A DNA stretch of 64,000 nucleotides from Lachnospiraceae bacterium (GCA_019421365.1 JAHZFJ010000022.1:9981-73980); one strand, 5' to 3'; counted from the first letter of the stretch, positions 34,759 through 44,522 are shown. Notes: generated by a model from the sequence alone, not told the origin. Translations and numbers: made by a program.

Positions 34759-35707
34759 ATTTCTTAATATTCTTTTCTTTTTTTCTTCGTTTTGCTTCCG
34801 CATATCGTCCCATAAGTAATGATGCATCATCTTCTGTAATCCCTTTAACTACCTTAACGGCAAATACATTACTATTAACTGCCCTCTTTATTCTTATCTT
34901 ACCTTTGATATATCCATGCTTTTTACAACAACCTAGACTATAATAATTTTTAGAATTTGTTGTAAACCATTTAATCTTTTTAGTAATACGTTGGTTGCAT
35001 TTATGACATATGATATTATTAATATCTTTGTTACCCATTAGCTCTTCTTTTGAACCGAATTCTCTTGATATAAACTTATAATACGTATCATAATGTAGGT
35101 GAATCTCCTCTTCTTTAGTCTTTGGATTGTGAAAGTAGTCTACGGAGTAATTCCTATCTACAATATTCTTATCCAACATTTTAAAGATTTCTGCCGTATA
35201 CTTCGCATCTACATACGCTCGATGAAACTCTTCATTCTTATTAAGTTTAACCACATCTACTGCAAATTCTAGTGTTCTAGGAATTCTATCCTGATAATAA
35301 CACAGCGCAAATAATTTCTGAACATCATAGAATGGAATAGGTTTGTCGATAAAACCCTTCATACCATAGTAATCAAGATTTCTTTGCAATTCTATTAAGT
35401 CCATGTTTCCCCACGTTGCAAATCTATAATCACTACCACACCATATGAAAAACTCTCTTATGACGTTTTGAAATAATTCTTCTTTTACCAGATCATTAAT
35501 TTCTATATGTATAATTTCTTTGGTAATAGAATGAATTTCATTATATATTTGTGGTTTAATTAATCTGCTAAAGCTACTTAACACTTCCCTATTCTCATTA
35601 AGTTTAACTGCACCAATTTCTATAATTTCAAATGGAATTTCCTTTACTTCAGTACCTTTTCCATAAGGACTCTGATTCCATTCTAGATCAATAACGATGT
35701 AATTCAT
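34757..35707 (-). CDS. DEDDh 3'-5' exonuclease with C-terminal zinc-ribbon-like region
   Basis: 316 aa. The N-terminal RNase T/DnaQ fold has the DEDDh acidic residues: IDLEW at the start, a second Asp in WGNMDL and HRAYVDAKYTAE (catalytic His and Asp, about residues 163-175). The last ~90 residues hold a CHKC pair and a CC pair about 30 residues later with a following His, which could bind zinc, then a basic tail. Similar to KapD/Eri1-type exonucleases; substrate unknown. Good Shine-Dalgarno GGAGGTG. Confidence 0.85.
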   Translation of the reverse strand: MNYIVIDLEWNQSPYGKGTEVKEIPFEIIEIGAVKLNENREVLSSFSRLIKPQIYNEIHSITKEIIHIEINDLVKEELFQNVIREFFIWCGSDYRFATWGNMDLIELQRNLDYYGMKGFIDKPIPFYDVQKLFALCYYQDRIPRTLEFAVDVVKLNKNEEFHRAYVDAKYTAEIFKMLDKNIVDRNYSVDYFHNPKTKEEEIHLHYDTYYKFISREFGSKEELMGNKDINNIICHKCNQRITKKIKWFTTNSKNYYSLGCCKKHGYIKGKIRIKRAVNSNVFAVKVVKGITEDDASLLMGRYAEAKRRKKEKNIKK

Positions 35708-35774
35708 TCTTTCACCTCCTATAAACAGAGTATAAGCGTTATCATTTTTTATTTTAATTATAATATTTTTATTA

Positions 35775-36137
35775 TTATAATTTATTATTATCTTTAATAA
35801 TCGCCTCTGTAAAATTTCTTTGTGCTTTTAATAATACTTCAACACTCGATTTTTGGCGATGCAATAGTTCCTCTTTTGCCTCGCTAACTCGCTCATCTAC
35901 CAAGCTATTTAATCTTTTATATTGTTCATCAATATTTTTATAATACTCTTTCTTTTTAGTATCAATTTCACTCTTAATACTATCAATTAGAAGATATAAG
36001 GCAATTAAAAAAACTATACTCGTTCCAATTATAGAGATTATATCCTTTCTCCATTCTAAGTAACAATAGATTTCCACTAATAACGCAAATGCAAAGAACA
36101 TGATGTAAAAGGATATCCCAAGACTCTTTTTCTTCAT
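35775..36137 (-). CDS. Small membrane protein with coiled coil, unknown function
   Basis: 120 aa. Two hydrophobic segments (about 8-27 and 36-53), then a charged helix to the end. No recognised family. GATAGGTGAT precedes the ATG. It ends 67 bp before the exonuclease start in the same direction and could be cotranscribed. Confidence 0.65.
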   Translation of the reverse strand: MKKKSLGISFYIMFFAFALLVEIYCYLEWRKDIISIIGTSIVFLIALYLLIDSIKSEIDTKKKEYYKNIDEQYKRLNSLVDERVSEAKEELLHRQKSSVEVLLKAQRNFTEAIIKDNNKL

Positions 36138-36202
36138 AGTATCACCTATCTTTCGTTATTATTAACATTTACCTACAACTTATACATATTTTATTACTTA
36201 TA

Positions 36203-36231
36203 AAGGGTTTCGATCTATTCGACCGAAACCC
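36203..36231 (-). terminator. Terminator after tRNA-Arg
   Basis: 8-bp GC-containing stem GGGTTTCG/CGAAACCC (36205-36212 with 36224-36231), then TTTAT on the minus strand. Confidence 0.7.
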
Positions 36232-36241
36232 TCTTTATCTC

Positions 36242-36315
36242 TGCACCTAACTGGATTCGAACCAGCGGCCTACCGCTTAGGAGGCGGTCGCTCTATCCTA
36301 CTGAGCTATAGATGC
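36242..36315 (-). tRNA. tRNA-Arg (anticodon CCT)
   Basis: 74-nt cloverleaf: acceptor GCATCTA/TAGGTGC, anticodon loop CTCCTAA (CCT, decodes AGG), T arm CTGG-TTCGAAT-CCAG. CCA is not encoded. Confidence 0.96.
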
Positions 36316-36334
36316 ATATATCTTTACCATAAAA

Positions 36335-36363
36335 ATTATAACTATAATTTACACTAAAGTCAA
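36335..36363 (-). promoter_or_regulatory. Promoter of tRNA-Arg
   Basis: Minus strand TTGACT, 17-bp spacer, TATAAT, ending about 20 bp before the tRNA. Confidence 0.8.
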
Positions 36364-36489
36364 GATTAATACAACTATTTGCCCAATTTATCTGTGTTAT
36401 AGCAACCTGTTATATGCGCATTACTTATCTATTATTGTTTATGATTTATCTTACATTTATCTATCATTTTTATTATTAATTGCTTAATG

Positions 36490-37371
36490 TTATTCCACAA
36501 AAGAAACCATACCTTGAAGCCATATATTCCCCTTAAATCGTCTTCCTGGCTCTGGTGTACCTATTAAATCTTTCTCATTAATACATACCTCTAACATAAT
36601 ATCGTTGCACTCTACAACCAAATTATATATATATTCTTTTGTAAATTCATTTTGCATTTTTTTAACTTCTATAATGTTTGCAATAATCGTATAGTTATCA
36701 GATTCTGAACCATATGGAATAAAAGTAGATTCTACAATAGAATATATATCCTCGTACCTTATTCTTCTCGATACCATGGCATATAAATCAATATCATCTA
36801 TCGTTAGGCTATCTATTGCTTCTTGATTGCCCTTCTTTGCCTCTGCTAACAACTGTGTTCTTTGCTTACTTTCTGATATAATATTTCTTTCTGTATTGCT
36901 ATCCTTCGTTGTTCCTAATAATATTTTTCCTTCAGAAGCCAGCCCCGTTAATATTACAGGAACTGCTCTACCATTCCAACGATTTTTTTCTACACAATCT
37001 ATATAATCAATTGCATTTTGTAAATAAAAGATTAAGGACACACCAATCCTTAGGTCATCGCACATACCCGTATAGGCATCTGTATCAACTCTCTTATTTA
37101 TAGCAACTTCTTCTCTAATACTAATAAGCTTTCCTTTAAAGTATGGATAATAATGCTCCAGATGAAAAACGCCTTTCTCATCGTACTCCCCACGTATTGC
37201 AACTCCAAGTCGATCAGAAAAATCCTTTACTAATTCAGCCTGAACATAATTTTTCCTTTCACTAGTTACATACTTTTCTGTAGGCTGTGCCATGACCATA
37301 CCTAAAATCTGCTCTAGGTCCTCTCTTGTCTTAATATTACTAAATCCCACTGATCTTAAATAGCTATGCAT
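36490..37371 (-). CDS. DUF3881 family protein
   Basis: 293 aa. The start MHSYLRSVGFSNIKTREDLEQ and the YFKGKLISIREEVAINKRVDTDAYTGMCDD block match the DUF3881 family, which I know mainly from Lachnospiraceae. No function is assigned. No membrane segments or signal peptide. I chose ATG 37371 because AGGTGGTG precedes it and family members begin there; an ATG seven codons upstream is the alternative. Confidence 0.75.
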   Translation of the reverse strand: MHSYLRSVGFSNIKTREDLEQILGMVMAQPTEKYVTSERKNYVQAELVKDFSDRLGVAIRGEYDEKGVFHLEHYYPYFKGKLISIREEVAINKRVDTDAYTGMCDDLRIGVSLIFYLQNAIDYIDCVEKNRWNGRAVPVILTGLASEGKILLGTTKDSNTERNIISESKQRTQLLAEAKKGNQEAIDSLTIDDIDLYAMVSRRIRYEDIYSIVESTFIPYGSESDNYTIIANIIEVKKMQNEFTKEYIYNLVVECNDIMLEVCINEKDLIGTPEPGRRFKGNIWLQGMVSFVE

Positions 37372-37657
37372 GATCAAACACCACCTTTGCATAAATTTTG
37401 CTTTACTTTATACTGTTATATCATTAAACAGTAGTTTTGTCTAGTTTAATAATGTTAAGTAAAGATAAAAACTGTTATAAGAATCTTTTTCATTTATATT
37501 TAAAGCTAGAACATCTAGTACGCGAATTATGCATTATCATATTTATAATAATACATATGCTATTAATATAAACTCTGATACTTATAACAGTTATCTTTTC
37601 TACTCTTACTAAAACATATATAAACTACTATCGATTTATTCTTATTTTTTTATTTAC

Positions 37658-38758
37658 CTATATATCTTTAGTATCTTCAATAAAAAGTGTTAATTCTTTT
37701 GTTAAATCTAGTTCAATCCAATCACTGTAGTAATTGCCTGCACTGTCCATAATAAGTCTTATGACAGGTCTGGTAGGACATTTTGCATTCTGTCTTAATA
37801 CTACTGCTATATCTCCATCACTGGTTACAACCGTACAACCGGTTGGATATGCTGCAACTGATTCATTAAAAAACTTAACTATCTCATAATCAAATTTCAC
37901 ACCACTTTGGCTTAGTATATAATCTATCGCTTTATATACCTTCATTTTTTCACCATATAGTCCGTATACAAGTTGATCAAATTCATCGCATAACCCTACA
38001 ATTTTACTACCAATCTTGATTTTATTCCCAGTTAGACGCAACGGAAATCCACTACCATCTATTCTCTCATGATGAGAAAGAATAATGTCCTTAGCTACCG
38101 CTGATAACCAAGTTTCCTTTTCTACAGAAGTATATCCATAGATTACATGTTTCTTCATCTCTTTTATTTTATTCTCATCACTATATATAGATTCGAAAGT
38201 TTCATTTTTTATATCAAAATTAACATAATTAACTCCAATATCATGTAATAAACTTCCTACGGCAATATCTCTTATTTTATCTTCTGATAATCCCAACTTT
38301 AATGAGATTAATACTGACAGTGCACATACATTAACTGAATGTGAATATACTGTTTCATTTTTCTTTCTTACACCTGATATATTAAACATAATCTCAGGTT
38401 CTTTTAGAATATCTAAAATAATTTCATCTGCTACCAATTTCAATCTTTCTAATTCTGAACCATCGCTAAAAAAATATTTTTCAATTGTATCTTTTACAGT
38501 TTCTTGACATTGTTCTTTGATTTTAATTTCAATCAATTCGTCAACTTTAATTCCTTCTGCTATTTCATCCTTAATAAAGATATTGGTTATGTCTAGTTCT
38601 ATTAACTTACTTATATATTCCCTTTTAACGACTGTCCCCTCAGACATTAATATAATTCCCGACTCTGATACAATATCTTTTGCTATAATCTCATTTCCTT
38701 TTAAAACATTAACACTAACACTTCTCATTACCATATTAGAATTTTTAATTTCCACCAT
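37658..38758 (-). CDS. HD-GYP domain cyclic-di-GMP phosphodiesterase-like protein
   Basis: 366 aa. An N-terminal ~110-residue segment precedes an HD-GYP domain: YSHSVNVCALSV, SLLHDIGV (HD), and HHERIDGSGFP, where the usual GYP is GFP. The domain cleaves c-di-GMP in characterised members. Metal ligands look intact. No sensor domain is recognisable. Single gene upstream of DUF4446-parB, transcribed away from oriC. Confidence 0.88.
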   Translation of the reverse strand: MVEIKNSNMVMRSVSVNVLKGNEIIAKDIVSESGIILMSEGTVVKREYISKLIELDITNIFIKDEIAEGIKVDELIEIKIKEQCQETVKDTIEKYFFSDGSELERLKLVADEIILDILKEPEIMFNISGVRKKNETVYSHSVNVCALSVLISLKLGLSEDKIRDIAVGSLLHDIGVNYVNFDIKNETFESIYSDENKIKEMKKHVIYGYTSVEKETWLSAVAKDIILSHHERIDGSGFPLRLTGNKIKIGSKIVGLCDEFDQLVYGLYGEKMKVYKAIDYILSQSGVKFDYEIVKFFNESVAAYPTGCTVVTSDGDIAVVLRQNAKCPTRPVIRLIMDSAGNYYSDWIELDLTKELTLFIEDTKDI

Positions 38759-38825
38759 TTAATCACCCTAATACTATATTGCAGTATTTATATTTATTTT
38801 CAATACTACTATAGTACTATCCTAA

Positions 38826-39338
38826 TTAAGCATGTAAGTTCTTGCTTTCAATTGCCTGTTTTAGAGCTAACTTTTCTTCCTCCGATAATATAACAAAAGA
38901 CTCACCTTTAATAATCTCTTTGATATATGTGTAACATCCTTCTCTACTACTATGCATAGAGTTTAATAAAAATCCATCATTCTCTTCTGTTAATAACGCT
39001 AAAACAAAACTTAGCTTACCACCCATTTCACTGAATGCGTCATATTTGACAACACCCACTTTTTGATATACAACTTTTAAGGTATCTTCCATATGTGTAA
39101 CACGTTCTTGAACTTCTTTTGTTGCTATTTTAAGACTACTTATTTCGTCAAATCTCGTCTTAATTTCGTCTTCCATACTTTCCATTGTACTTCCAGACAT
39201 AAAAACCTTATACTTCTTTTTTAATGAATGGACTTTGCAAAGCAATATAATACATATAATACTTATGATTAGTGTTACTCCTATTGAACCTAAAAGCACA
39301 TACCCTATATCTAACCCGATACTATTAAATACTTCCAT
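38826..39338 (-). CDS. DUF4446 family membrane protein
   Basis: 170 aa. One N-terminal membrane helix (about 12-34), coiled coil (45-95), then the conserved domain VVKYDAFSEMGGKLSFVLALL ... GCYTYIKEIIKGES. The family is typically encoded next to parB in clostridia, as here (16 bp away), suggesting a link to chromosome segregation (inference from context). Confidence 0.85.
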   Translation of the reverse strand: MEVFNSIGLDIGYVLLGSIGVTLIISIICIILLCKVHSLKKKYKVFMSGSTMESMEDEIKTRFDEISSLKIATKEVQERVTHMEDTLKVVYQKVGVVKYDAFSEMGGKLSFVLALLTEENDGFLLNSMHSSREGCYTYIKEIIKGESFVILSEEEKLALKQAIESKNLHA

Positions 39339-39354
39339 AATTATCTCCTAGCCA

Positions 39355-40272
39355 TTACCTTTGATTTTTCTTTATTGTTTGGAATAATTCGATAATACGT
39401 TCAAATTCATCTTTTGAATAGTATTCAATTTCAATTCTACCTTTATCTTCTGACTTCTGTTTAACTTGAACTTTACTTCCTATAATTTCTTTAATTTTTT
39501 CTTCAATATCTTGATATATGAAGTTAATATTTTTAGCTTTATCTTGTTTTTCATCTTTTGCTGGTTCTAACAATTTTCTAACAAGCTTTTCTGTTTCACG
39601 TACACTCAATTTTTCATCAAAGATTTTTGTTGCTATTTGATATTGCATTTCTCCTTCTTCAAGAGTAATCAAAGCTCTAGCATGTCCACTTGATATCATA
39701 TCATCGATAAGCATCTGTTGAACTCGTTGATCCAATTTTAACAAACGCATTGAGTTTGCTATAGCTGTTCTACTCTTAGAAACTCTTTCTGCTACTTCAT
39801 CTTGTTTTAATTTATATTCATTAATTAATTTTTGAAATGCAATTGCTTCTTCAATAGGATTTAAGTCTTCTCTTTGTATATTCTCTATTAGTGCTATTTC
39901 GACTATTTCTTGTGAACTATAATCTTTTACAATAGCTGGTACTTCTTTTAGCCCAGCAACCTTAGCTGCTCTCCATCTTCTTTCACCTGCTATGATCTCA
40001 TAATACTTGTCCCTTTTCTGTAGTATTAAAGGTTGTATTATACCATATATCTTAATAGAGTCTGCTAATTCATGAAGGGTATCTTCGTTAAAATTCCTTC
40101 TAGGTTGTGATTTATTTGGTTCAATTTGACTAATATTAATTAATGTTTCACGTGAAACATTATCCTCATTTTTTTTAGTTTTCACATCTACTTTATTATC
40201 TTTTGATTGAACAACTTTTTGAGGAATCATTGAGTCAAGACCTTTTCCAAGCCCTCTACTTCCTGCTACCAC
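39355..40272 (-). CDS. parB: Chromosome partitioning protein ParB/Spo0J
   Basis: 305 aa. N-terminal GLGKGLDSMI, CTP-binding motif region IIAGERRWRAAK, helix-turn-helix (EVAERVSKSRTAIANSMRL), and a C-terminal dimerisation domain. It loads at parS and slides on DNA. It starts at GTG immediately after the parA stop; the Shine-Dalgarno AGGTGAAGG overlaps the end of parA. One parS site lies inside the gene (40144-40159). Confidence 0.95.
   Translation of the reverse strand: MVAGSRGLGKGLDSMIPQKVVQSKDNKVDVKTKKNEDNVSRETLINISQIEPNKSQPRRNFNEDTLHELADSIKIYGIIQPLILQKRDKYYEIIAGERRWRAAKVAGLKEVPAIVKDYSSQEIVEIALIENIQREDLNPIEEAIAFQKLINEYKLKQDEVAERVSKSRTAIANSMRLLKLDQRVQQMLIDDMISSGHARALITLEEGEMQYQIATKIFDEKLSVRETEKLVRKLLEPAKDEKQDKAKNINFIYQDIEEKIKEIIGSKVQVKQKSEDKGRIEIEYYSKDEFERIIELFQTIKKNQR
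40144..40159. promoter_or_regulatory. parS site inside parB
   Basis: Perfect palindrome TGTTTCACGTGAAACA, the consensus ParB nucleation site. Confidence 0.95.
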
Positions 40273-41040
40273 TTAACCTTCACCTCTCTCTATTACTTCT
40301 CGTGCTAAGTCTCTATATCCGTCAGCTCCTGCTGATTTTGAATCATATATATTAATAGGCATTCCATGACTTGGAGCCTCAGCAAGACGTACGTTTCTCG
40401 GTATAATTGATTTATATATATTTTGTTTCAAGTTTTCTTTTACATTTTCTACAACTTGTAAAGATAAATTCGTTCTTGCATCGTACATAGTGAAAACGAC
40501 ACCTTCAATCTCTAAATCAGGGTTCAATCTTTCTCTAACTAAATTAATCGTATGTATTAGTTGGGTTAAACCTTCTAATGCATAGTATTCACATTGAATT
40601 GGTACAAGAACTGTATTCGCAGTTGTCATTGCGTTTACCGTCAACGTATTTAGGGAAGGAGGACAATCAATTATAATAAAATCATAATTATCTTTAATTT
40701 TATCAATGTAGGATTTTAATATATATTCTTTGTCATTAATACCTATTAATTCAATCTCTGCTCCTGCTAAATTTACATTGGATGGTAGAACATACAAGTC
40801 TTCACACACACTTGGTATAATGCAATCTTCTAATTCACAACTGCCAATCATTAATTCATAAACTGTATACTCCAGACTATTCTTATCAATACCCAATCCA
40901 CTTGAAGTATTTCCCTGAGGATCAAGATCAATAGTTAATACTTTCATTCCTTGCTCTGCTAAACAGGCAGATAAATTAATAGCGGTTGTAGTTTTACCAA
41001 CTCCACCTTTTTGATTAGCAACTGCTATTATTCTTCCCAT
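40273..41040 (-). CDS. parA: Chromosome partitioning ATPase ParA/Soj
   Basis: 255 aa. Deviant Walker A KGGVGKTTTAINL, DLDPQGN, IIDCPPSL and the C-terminal DNA-binding region. Works with ParB in origin segregation and in Soj-type control of DnaA. ATG 41040 has GGAGGTG in front; a longer in-frame start (41139) lies in the promoter region next to a parS site and is unlikely. Confidence 0.96.
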   Translation of the reverse strand: MGRIIAVANQKGGVGKTTTAINLSACLAEQGMKVLTIDLDPQGNTSSGLGIDKNSLEYTVYELMIGSCELEDCIIPSVCEDLYVLPSNVNLAGAEIELIGINDKEYILKSYIDKIKDNYDFIIIDCPPSLNTLTVNAMTTANTVLVPIQCEYYALEGLTQLIHTINLVRERLNPDLEIEGVVFTMYDARTNLSLQVVENVKENLKQNIYKSIIPRNVRLAEAPSHGMPINIYDSKSAGADGYRDLAREVIERGEG

Positions 41041-41139
41041 TCTTCCACCTCCAGATTTGTAATATTTGTATTCTACTTTTCTTTGGTATATGCAAATAAC
41101 CATATTAATTATAGCATCTTTATATATAGTAATCAACAA

Positions 41140-41155
41140 TGTTTCACGTGAAACA
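41140..41155. promoter_or_regulatory. parS site upstream of parA
   Basis: Perfect TGTTTCACGTGAAACA, 100 bp before the parA start. Confidence 0.95.
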
Positions 41156-41162
41156 ATTTATT

Positions 41163-41207
41163 TAAAAAGAAAAGACTACTACCCCCAATTCAATGCTTGG
41201 GGGTAGT
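41163..41207 (-). terminator. Terminator after the response-regulator gene
   Basis: Perfect 11-bp stem ACTACCCCCAA/TTGGGGGTAGT (41178-41188 with 41197-41207), followed on the minus strand by a T-rich tract (TCTTTTCTTTTT). Separates the two-component pair from parAB. Confidence 0.85.
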
Positions 41208-41300
41208 TATATGAATTATGTTTTGAATTTTTAGAATTATTAATCATCTCAACTTAAATTAGTTGTTATTAAGGTGTTCTTTATACAACTATCATTATCA

Positions 41301-41945
41301 CTAAAACAAATCTACCAAATTATTCTTTATTGCAAATACTGCTGCCTGCGTACGATCAAATACTTCAATTTTTCGAAAGATATTAGACACATGATTTTTT
41401 ACTGTCTTTTCACTTATTGATAATTTATATGCTATTTCTTTATTAAATAATCCTTCCGCTAAGAGCTTTAATACCTCTACTTCTCTTTTTGTAAGGTCAT
41501 TAATTGCTGCATTTTCTTCCTGAAAACTAATCTTTTCGTTTAGTAAAGGAGCCAAGTTAGGCTGAATATAAGTTTCACCTTCATGAATTGTAAATATTGC
41601 TTTCTTTAATATTTCCGAATCTGAGTCTTTTAATACATATCCATTAATACCAATTTCAACTGCTTTTGCTAAGTACTCAATTTCATTATGAATTGTTAGT
41701 ATTAATATCTTAACTTCTAGCTTATTCTCCTTCAGCTTTTGTAACATTTGAAGTCCATTCATAACAGGCATATTAATATCAAGTAATACAACATCTGGAT
41801 TAGTCGTTTGTATTAATTCAATTCCCTCTTCGCCGTTGCCAGCTTCCCCTTTAACTTTAATATCTCCATCTAACTCAAGTAATTGTTTGATTCCTTCTCT
41901 AACTAATGAGTGATCATCAATAATAATAATATTTACAGGTTCCAT
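41301..41945 (-). CDS. NarL/LuxR-type response regulator
   Basis: 214 aa. The receiver domain has the phospho-acceptor Asp in VVLLDINMP (about residue 56) and a Lys in YVLKDSD; the C-terminal GerE helix-turn-helix is LTKREVEVLKLLAEGL ... EKTVKNHVSNIF. Similar to DegU/LiaR. Paired with the kinase gene directly upstream. Confidence 0.93.
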   Translation of the reverse strand: MEPVNIIIIDDHSLVREGIKQLLELDGDIKVKGEAGNGEEGIELIQTTNPDVVLLDINMPVMNGLQMLQKLKENKLEVKILILTIHNEIEYLAKAVEIGINGYVLKDSDSEILKKAIFTIHEGETYIQPNLAPLLNEKISFQEENAAINDLTKREVEVLKLLAEGLFNKEIAYKLSISEKTVKNHVSNIFRKIEVFDRTQAAVFAIKNNLVDLF

Positions 41946-41978
41946 CCTTGCTCTCCTTTAAAAGAATAATTATATATA

Positions 41979-43040
41979 CTAGTTAATTGGTACACATACA
42001 CTTATTTTTGTTCCCTTGTTAATAGCTGATACAATTTCTAACTTTCCTGATAGAAGACCGACTCTCTCTTTCATCATAGGTAATCCAAAACCCGATAATG
42101 AGTTGTTTGATACGTATTGATCTTCCTTACATACATGTTGTTCAAATCCACAACCATTATCTTCAATGACTAAATCAATGTGGGATTCTTTATATTTTAA
42201 ATCTATATATATTACAGTTGCCTCGGCATGCTTCATTGCATTATTACATGCTTCTTGAATAATACGAAATAGAGTTAAATCAATAATATCAGAATTAATT
42301 TGTCTTTCATTTTCTACGTTTAAAACAACCTTTATTTTTGTACTATCAATAAATTGTTTTATATATCTTTTAACTGTTATAACTAGTCCTAAATCTTCTA
42401 ATGACATAGGGCGTAAATCATATATAATATTTCTCATATCATTTATTGTTGTTTTTATAGTGTTTATCATTGTCTGTAGTTCAAGCTTTGCACGTATTGG
42501 ATCTAAGTCTACTAATTTGGTACAAAGCTCTGTTTTATGAACCAAATTGGTCAAATTCTGTACTGTTGAATCATGCAATTCTCTAGCAATACGTTTTCTC
42601 TCAATTTCTTGCGTCTCTAACAACTTCAGGCCGTTAACATCTTCATTTAATCCACCATCCAATTTGTTAGAATTACAAACATGATCATTCTTCAGATGAT
42701 CATTTAATCTAGACAAGTTTTGTTCTTTTGATAAAGTTTTATCATAGTCTTTTTGCATTTCTTCCATTTTCTTTTGTTCATCTTTCAAACTTTTTTCCAT
42801 CATTTTACATTCATTATCAGTTCTTCCGTACTTTACTTTAAATATATCACTACTTATTTCACTTTGATCCCTATAATATGTCACTATTTTCTTCTGCAAT
42901 ATATCTATATTTGTTTGAATCTCGTGAATAGATATTAACAAAGAATTTTTTTCTTTCTTGACACCTGTCAATAAACTTTCAGTTATTTCACTTAGGGTAC
43001 TCTGTACTAATGTATTTTCATTTTCATTAATGTTTTCCAC
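41979..43040 (-). CDS. DegS-like cytoplasmic sensor histidine kinase
   Basis: 353 aa. No membrane segment: a long N-terminal coiled coil (to about residue 140), then HisKA_3 with phospho-His in IARELHDSTVQN and a HATPase_c domain (NNAMKHAEA, EDNGCGF, GFGLPMMKERV). The architecture matches B. subtilis DegS. It should phosphorylate the downstream regulator; signal unknown. Confidence 0.92.
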   Translation of the reverse strand: MENINENENTLVQSTLSEITESLLTGVKKEKNSLLISIHEIQTNIDILQKKIVTYYRDQSEISSDIFKVKYGRTDNECKMMEKSLKDEQKKMEEMQKDYDKTLSKEQNLSRLNDHLKNDHVCNSNKLDGGLNEDVNGLKLLETQEIERKRIARELHDSTVQNLTNLVHKTELCTKLVDLDPIRAKLELQTMINTIKTTINDMRNIIYDLRPMSLEDLGLVITVKRYIKQFIDSTKIKVVLNVENERQINSDIIDLTLFRIIQEACNNAMKHAEATVIYIDLKYKESHIDLVIEDNGCGFEQHVCKEDQYVSNNSLSGFGLPMMKERVGLLSGKLEIVSAINKGTKISVCVPIN

Positions 43041-43443
43041 TAGATTACCTCTCTTTATTAACTGTTATTTTTTTTGCAAAATTATCTATATCTAGTAGTA
43101 AATTGTACCTATTGCCTACTAAATACCACTTTATAACAGTATATATACTATAATATAACAGAAATACAAAATATTAAAGGAATTTTTTGCACAAATTTCA
43201 TATTTATTTATTATTTTTCCTTTTTATACATTTTTCGCCATTTACACTACGATTTAGTATATATTTAACTAATAAGCAAACTATAATTTTATATATATTA
43301 TCTTAAAATTTAAAAATCAATTGTAAGTCCTAACAATTTAGCATATAATATAGCTTAAGAGAAACAATAAAGTATTTAGTGTAATAAAGCAATTCTAAGT
43401 TTTATATTTGCATTAAATTAAGTTTAGAAAGAAGGACAATACG
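43041..43443. other. 403-bp divergent intergenic region
   Basis: Very AT-rich and gene-free. It holds the rightward promoter at 43321-43349. The leftward promoter of the kinase pair must also lie here, but I could not fix it. Confidence 0.55.
43321..43349 (+). promoter_or_regulatory. Promoter of the alpha/beta hydrolase-like gene
   Basis: TTGTAA (43321-43326), 17-bp spacer, TATAAT (43344-43349). Confidence 0.6.
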
Positions 43444-44391
43444 TTGAAAAAAAATAAAAAGTTTTCCATAGCTTTATTAGCCATGTTAACTATAACCACA
43501 ATAAACATATGTATTAATAAATTAATTTTTTATTTTTCTTCAAAGCATGAAAAATTATATTTATCCAATAGTAATTATTTCGAGTGGCGTTTTGGCAAAG
43601 TCTTTTATACAAAAAATGGACAAGGTACACCTATTCTATTAATTCATGATTTAGATGCAAGTCAATCTAGTTATGAATTTAAATCACTGATTAGTAAGTT
43701 AGAGAAAACTTATACTGTTTATACTATAGATTTAATTGGTTTTGGTAAATCAGATAAACCCAAAATTACTTATACTAATTTCTTATTTGTTCAATTGGTA
43801 ACAGATTTCATTACTGCTGTTATAAAACAAAAAACTAGCTTAGTATGTGTAGGTAAATCAACAACTATAGGCCTAACTGTTTGCAACTATTGCCCAGACA
43901 AAATCAATAAGTTAATGTTTATTAATACACCAAGCATTAAAACGTTAAATCGTGTACCTAATAACAATAACAAGATTAATAAAAAATTATTAGAATCTTC
44001 TATAATAGGAACAAGTATTTTTAATATACTATATAGTAATTCATATCTTGCAAAGCAACTATCAAGCCAGGTTGTTAACCCTTCTGTAATTACTAGAAAC
44101 TATATTTTATCAAGAAATGAGGCTGCGCATCTTAATGGAGAAGCATCCAAGTATGTTGATGCTAGCATTAGATATTATTTTACAAATTTAAATGTTACAC
44201 ATGCACTTAAATCAATTAATAATAGTATTTACTTTGTTACGGGAAGTGGTTATGTTAATTATGAAGAGATCTTAAATGAATATATCCAATTAAATCCTTC
44301 CATAGAAACGGCTGTAATAACCAATTCTAAGGGATTACCTTGGATCGAAAGTCCTGATCAATTATGTAATTATATATCTATATTTATATAA
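43444..44391 (+). CDS. Alpha/beta hydrolase-fold protein with defective triad
   Basis: 315 aa. An N-terminal membrane anchor (about residues 8-30) precedes an alpha/beta hydrolase fold: ILLIHDLDAS (oxyanion strand), DLIGFGKSDKP, and a nucleophile elbow VGKSTTI in which the usual GxSxG ends in Thr. The catalytic-His loop, normally G-H-x-P, reads SKGLPWIESP, so the His appears to be missing. It is either inactive or uses another residue. TTG start 43444 with AAGAAGGA upstream. It runs against the direction of replication. Confidence 0.8.
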   Translation: MKKNKKFSIALLAMLTITTINICINKLIFYFSSKHEKLYLSNSNYFEWRFGKVFYTKNGQGTPILLIHDLDASQSSYEFKSLISKLEKTYTVYTIDLIGFGKSDKPKITYTNFLFVQLVTDFITAVIKQKTSLVCVGKSTTIGLTVCNYCPDKINKLMFINTPSIKTLNRVPNNNNKINKKLLESSIIGTSIFNILYSNSYLAKQLSSQVVNPSVITRNYILSRNEAAHLNGEASKYVDASIRYYFTNLNVTHALKSINNSIYFVTGSGYVNYEEILNEYIQLNPSIETAVITNSKGLPWIESPDQLCNYISIFI

Positions 44392-44447
44392 CTTCATATT
44401 TTAAGCGATTTATATAATAACTAATTTGTATTAATTTGTAAACAAGT

Positions 44448-44483
44448 AAATGTTGGGACTACTATATAGAAGTCCCAACATTT
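44448..44483. terminator. Bidirectional terminator
   Basis: 13-bp perfect stem (44448-44460 with 44471-44483) between the convergent hydrolase-like and GNAT genes; T-rich on the plus side. Confidence 0.85.
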
Positions 44484-44522
44484 ATTTATTACTCCAATAT
44501 TTCATCTGATCTATATTTCTTA

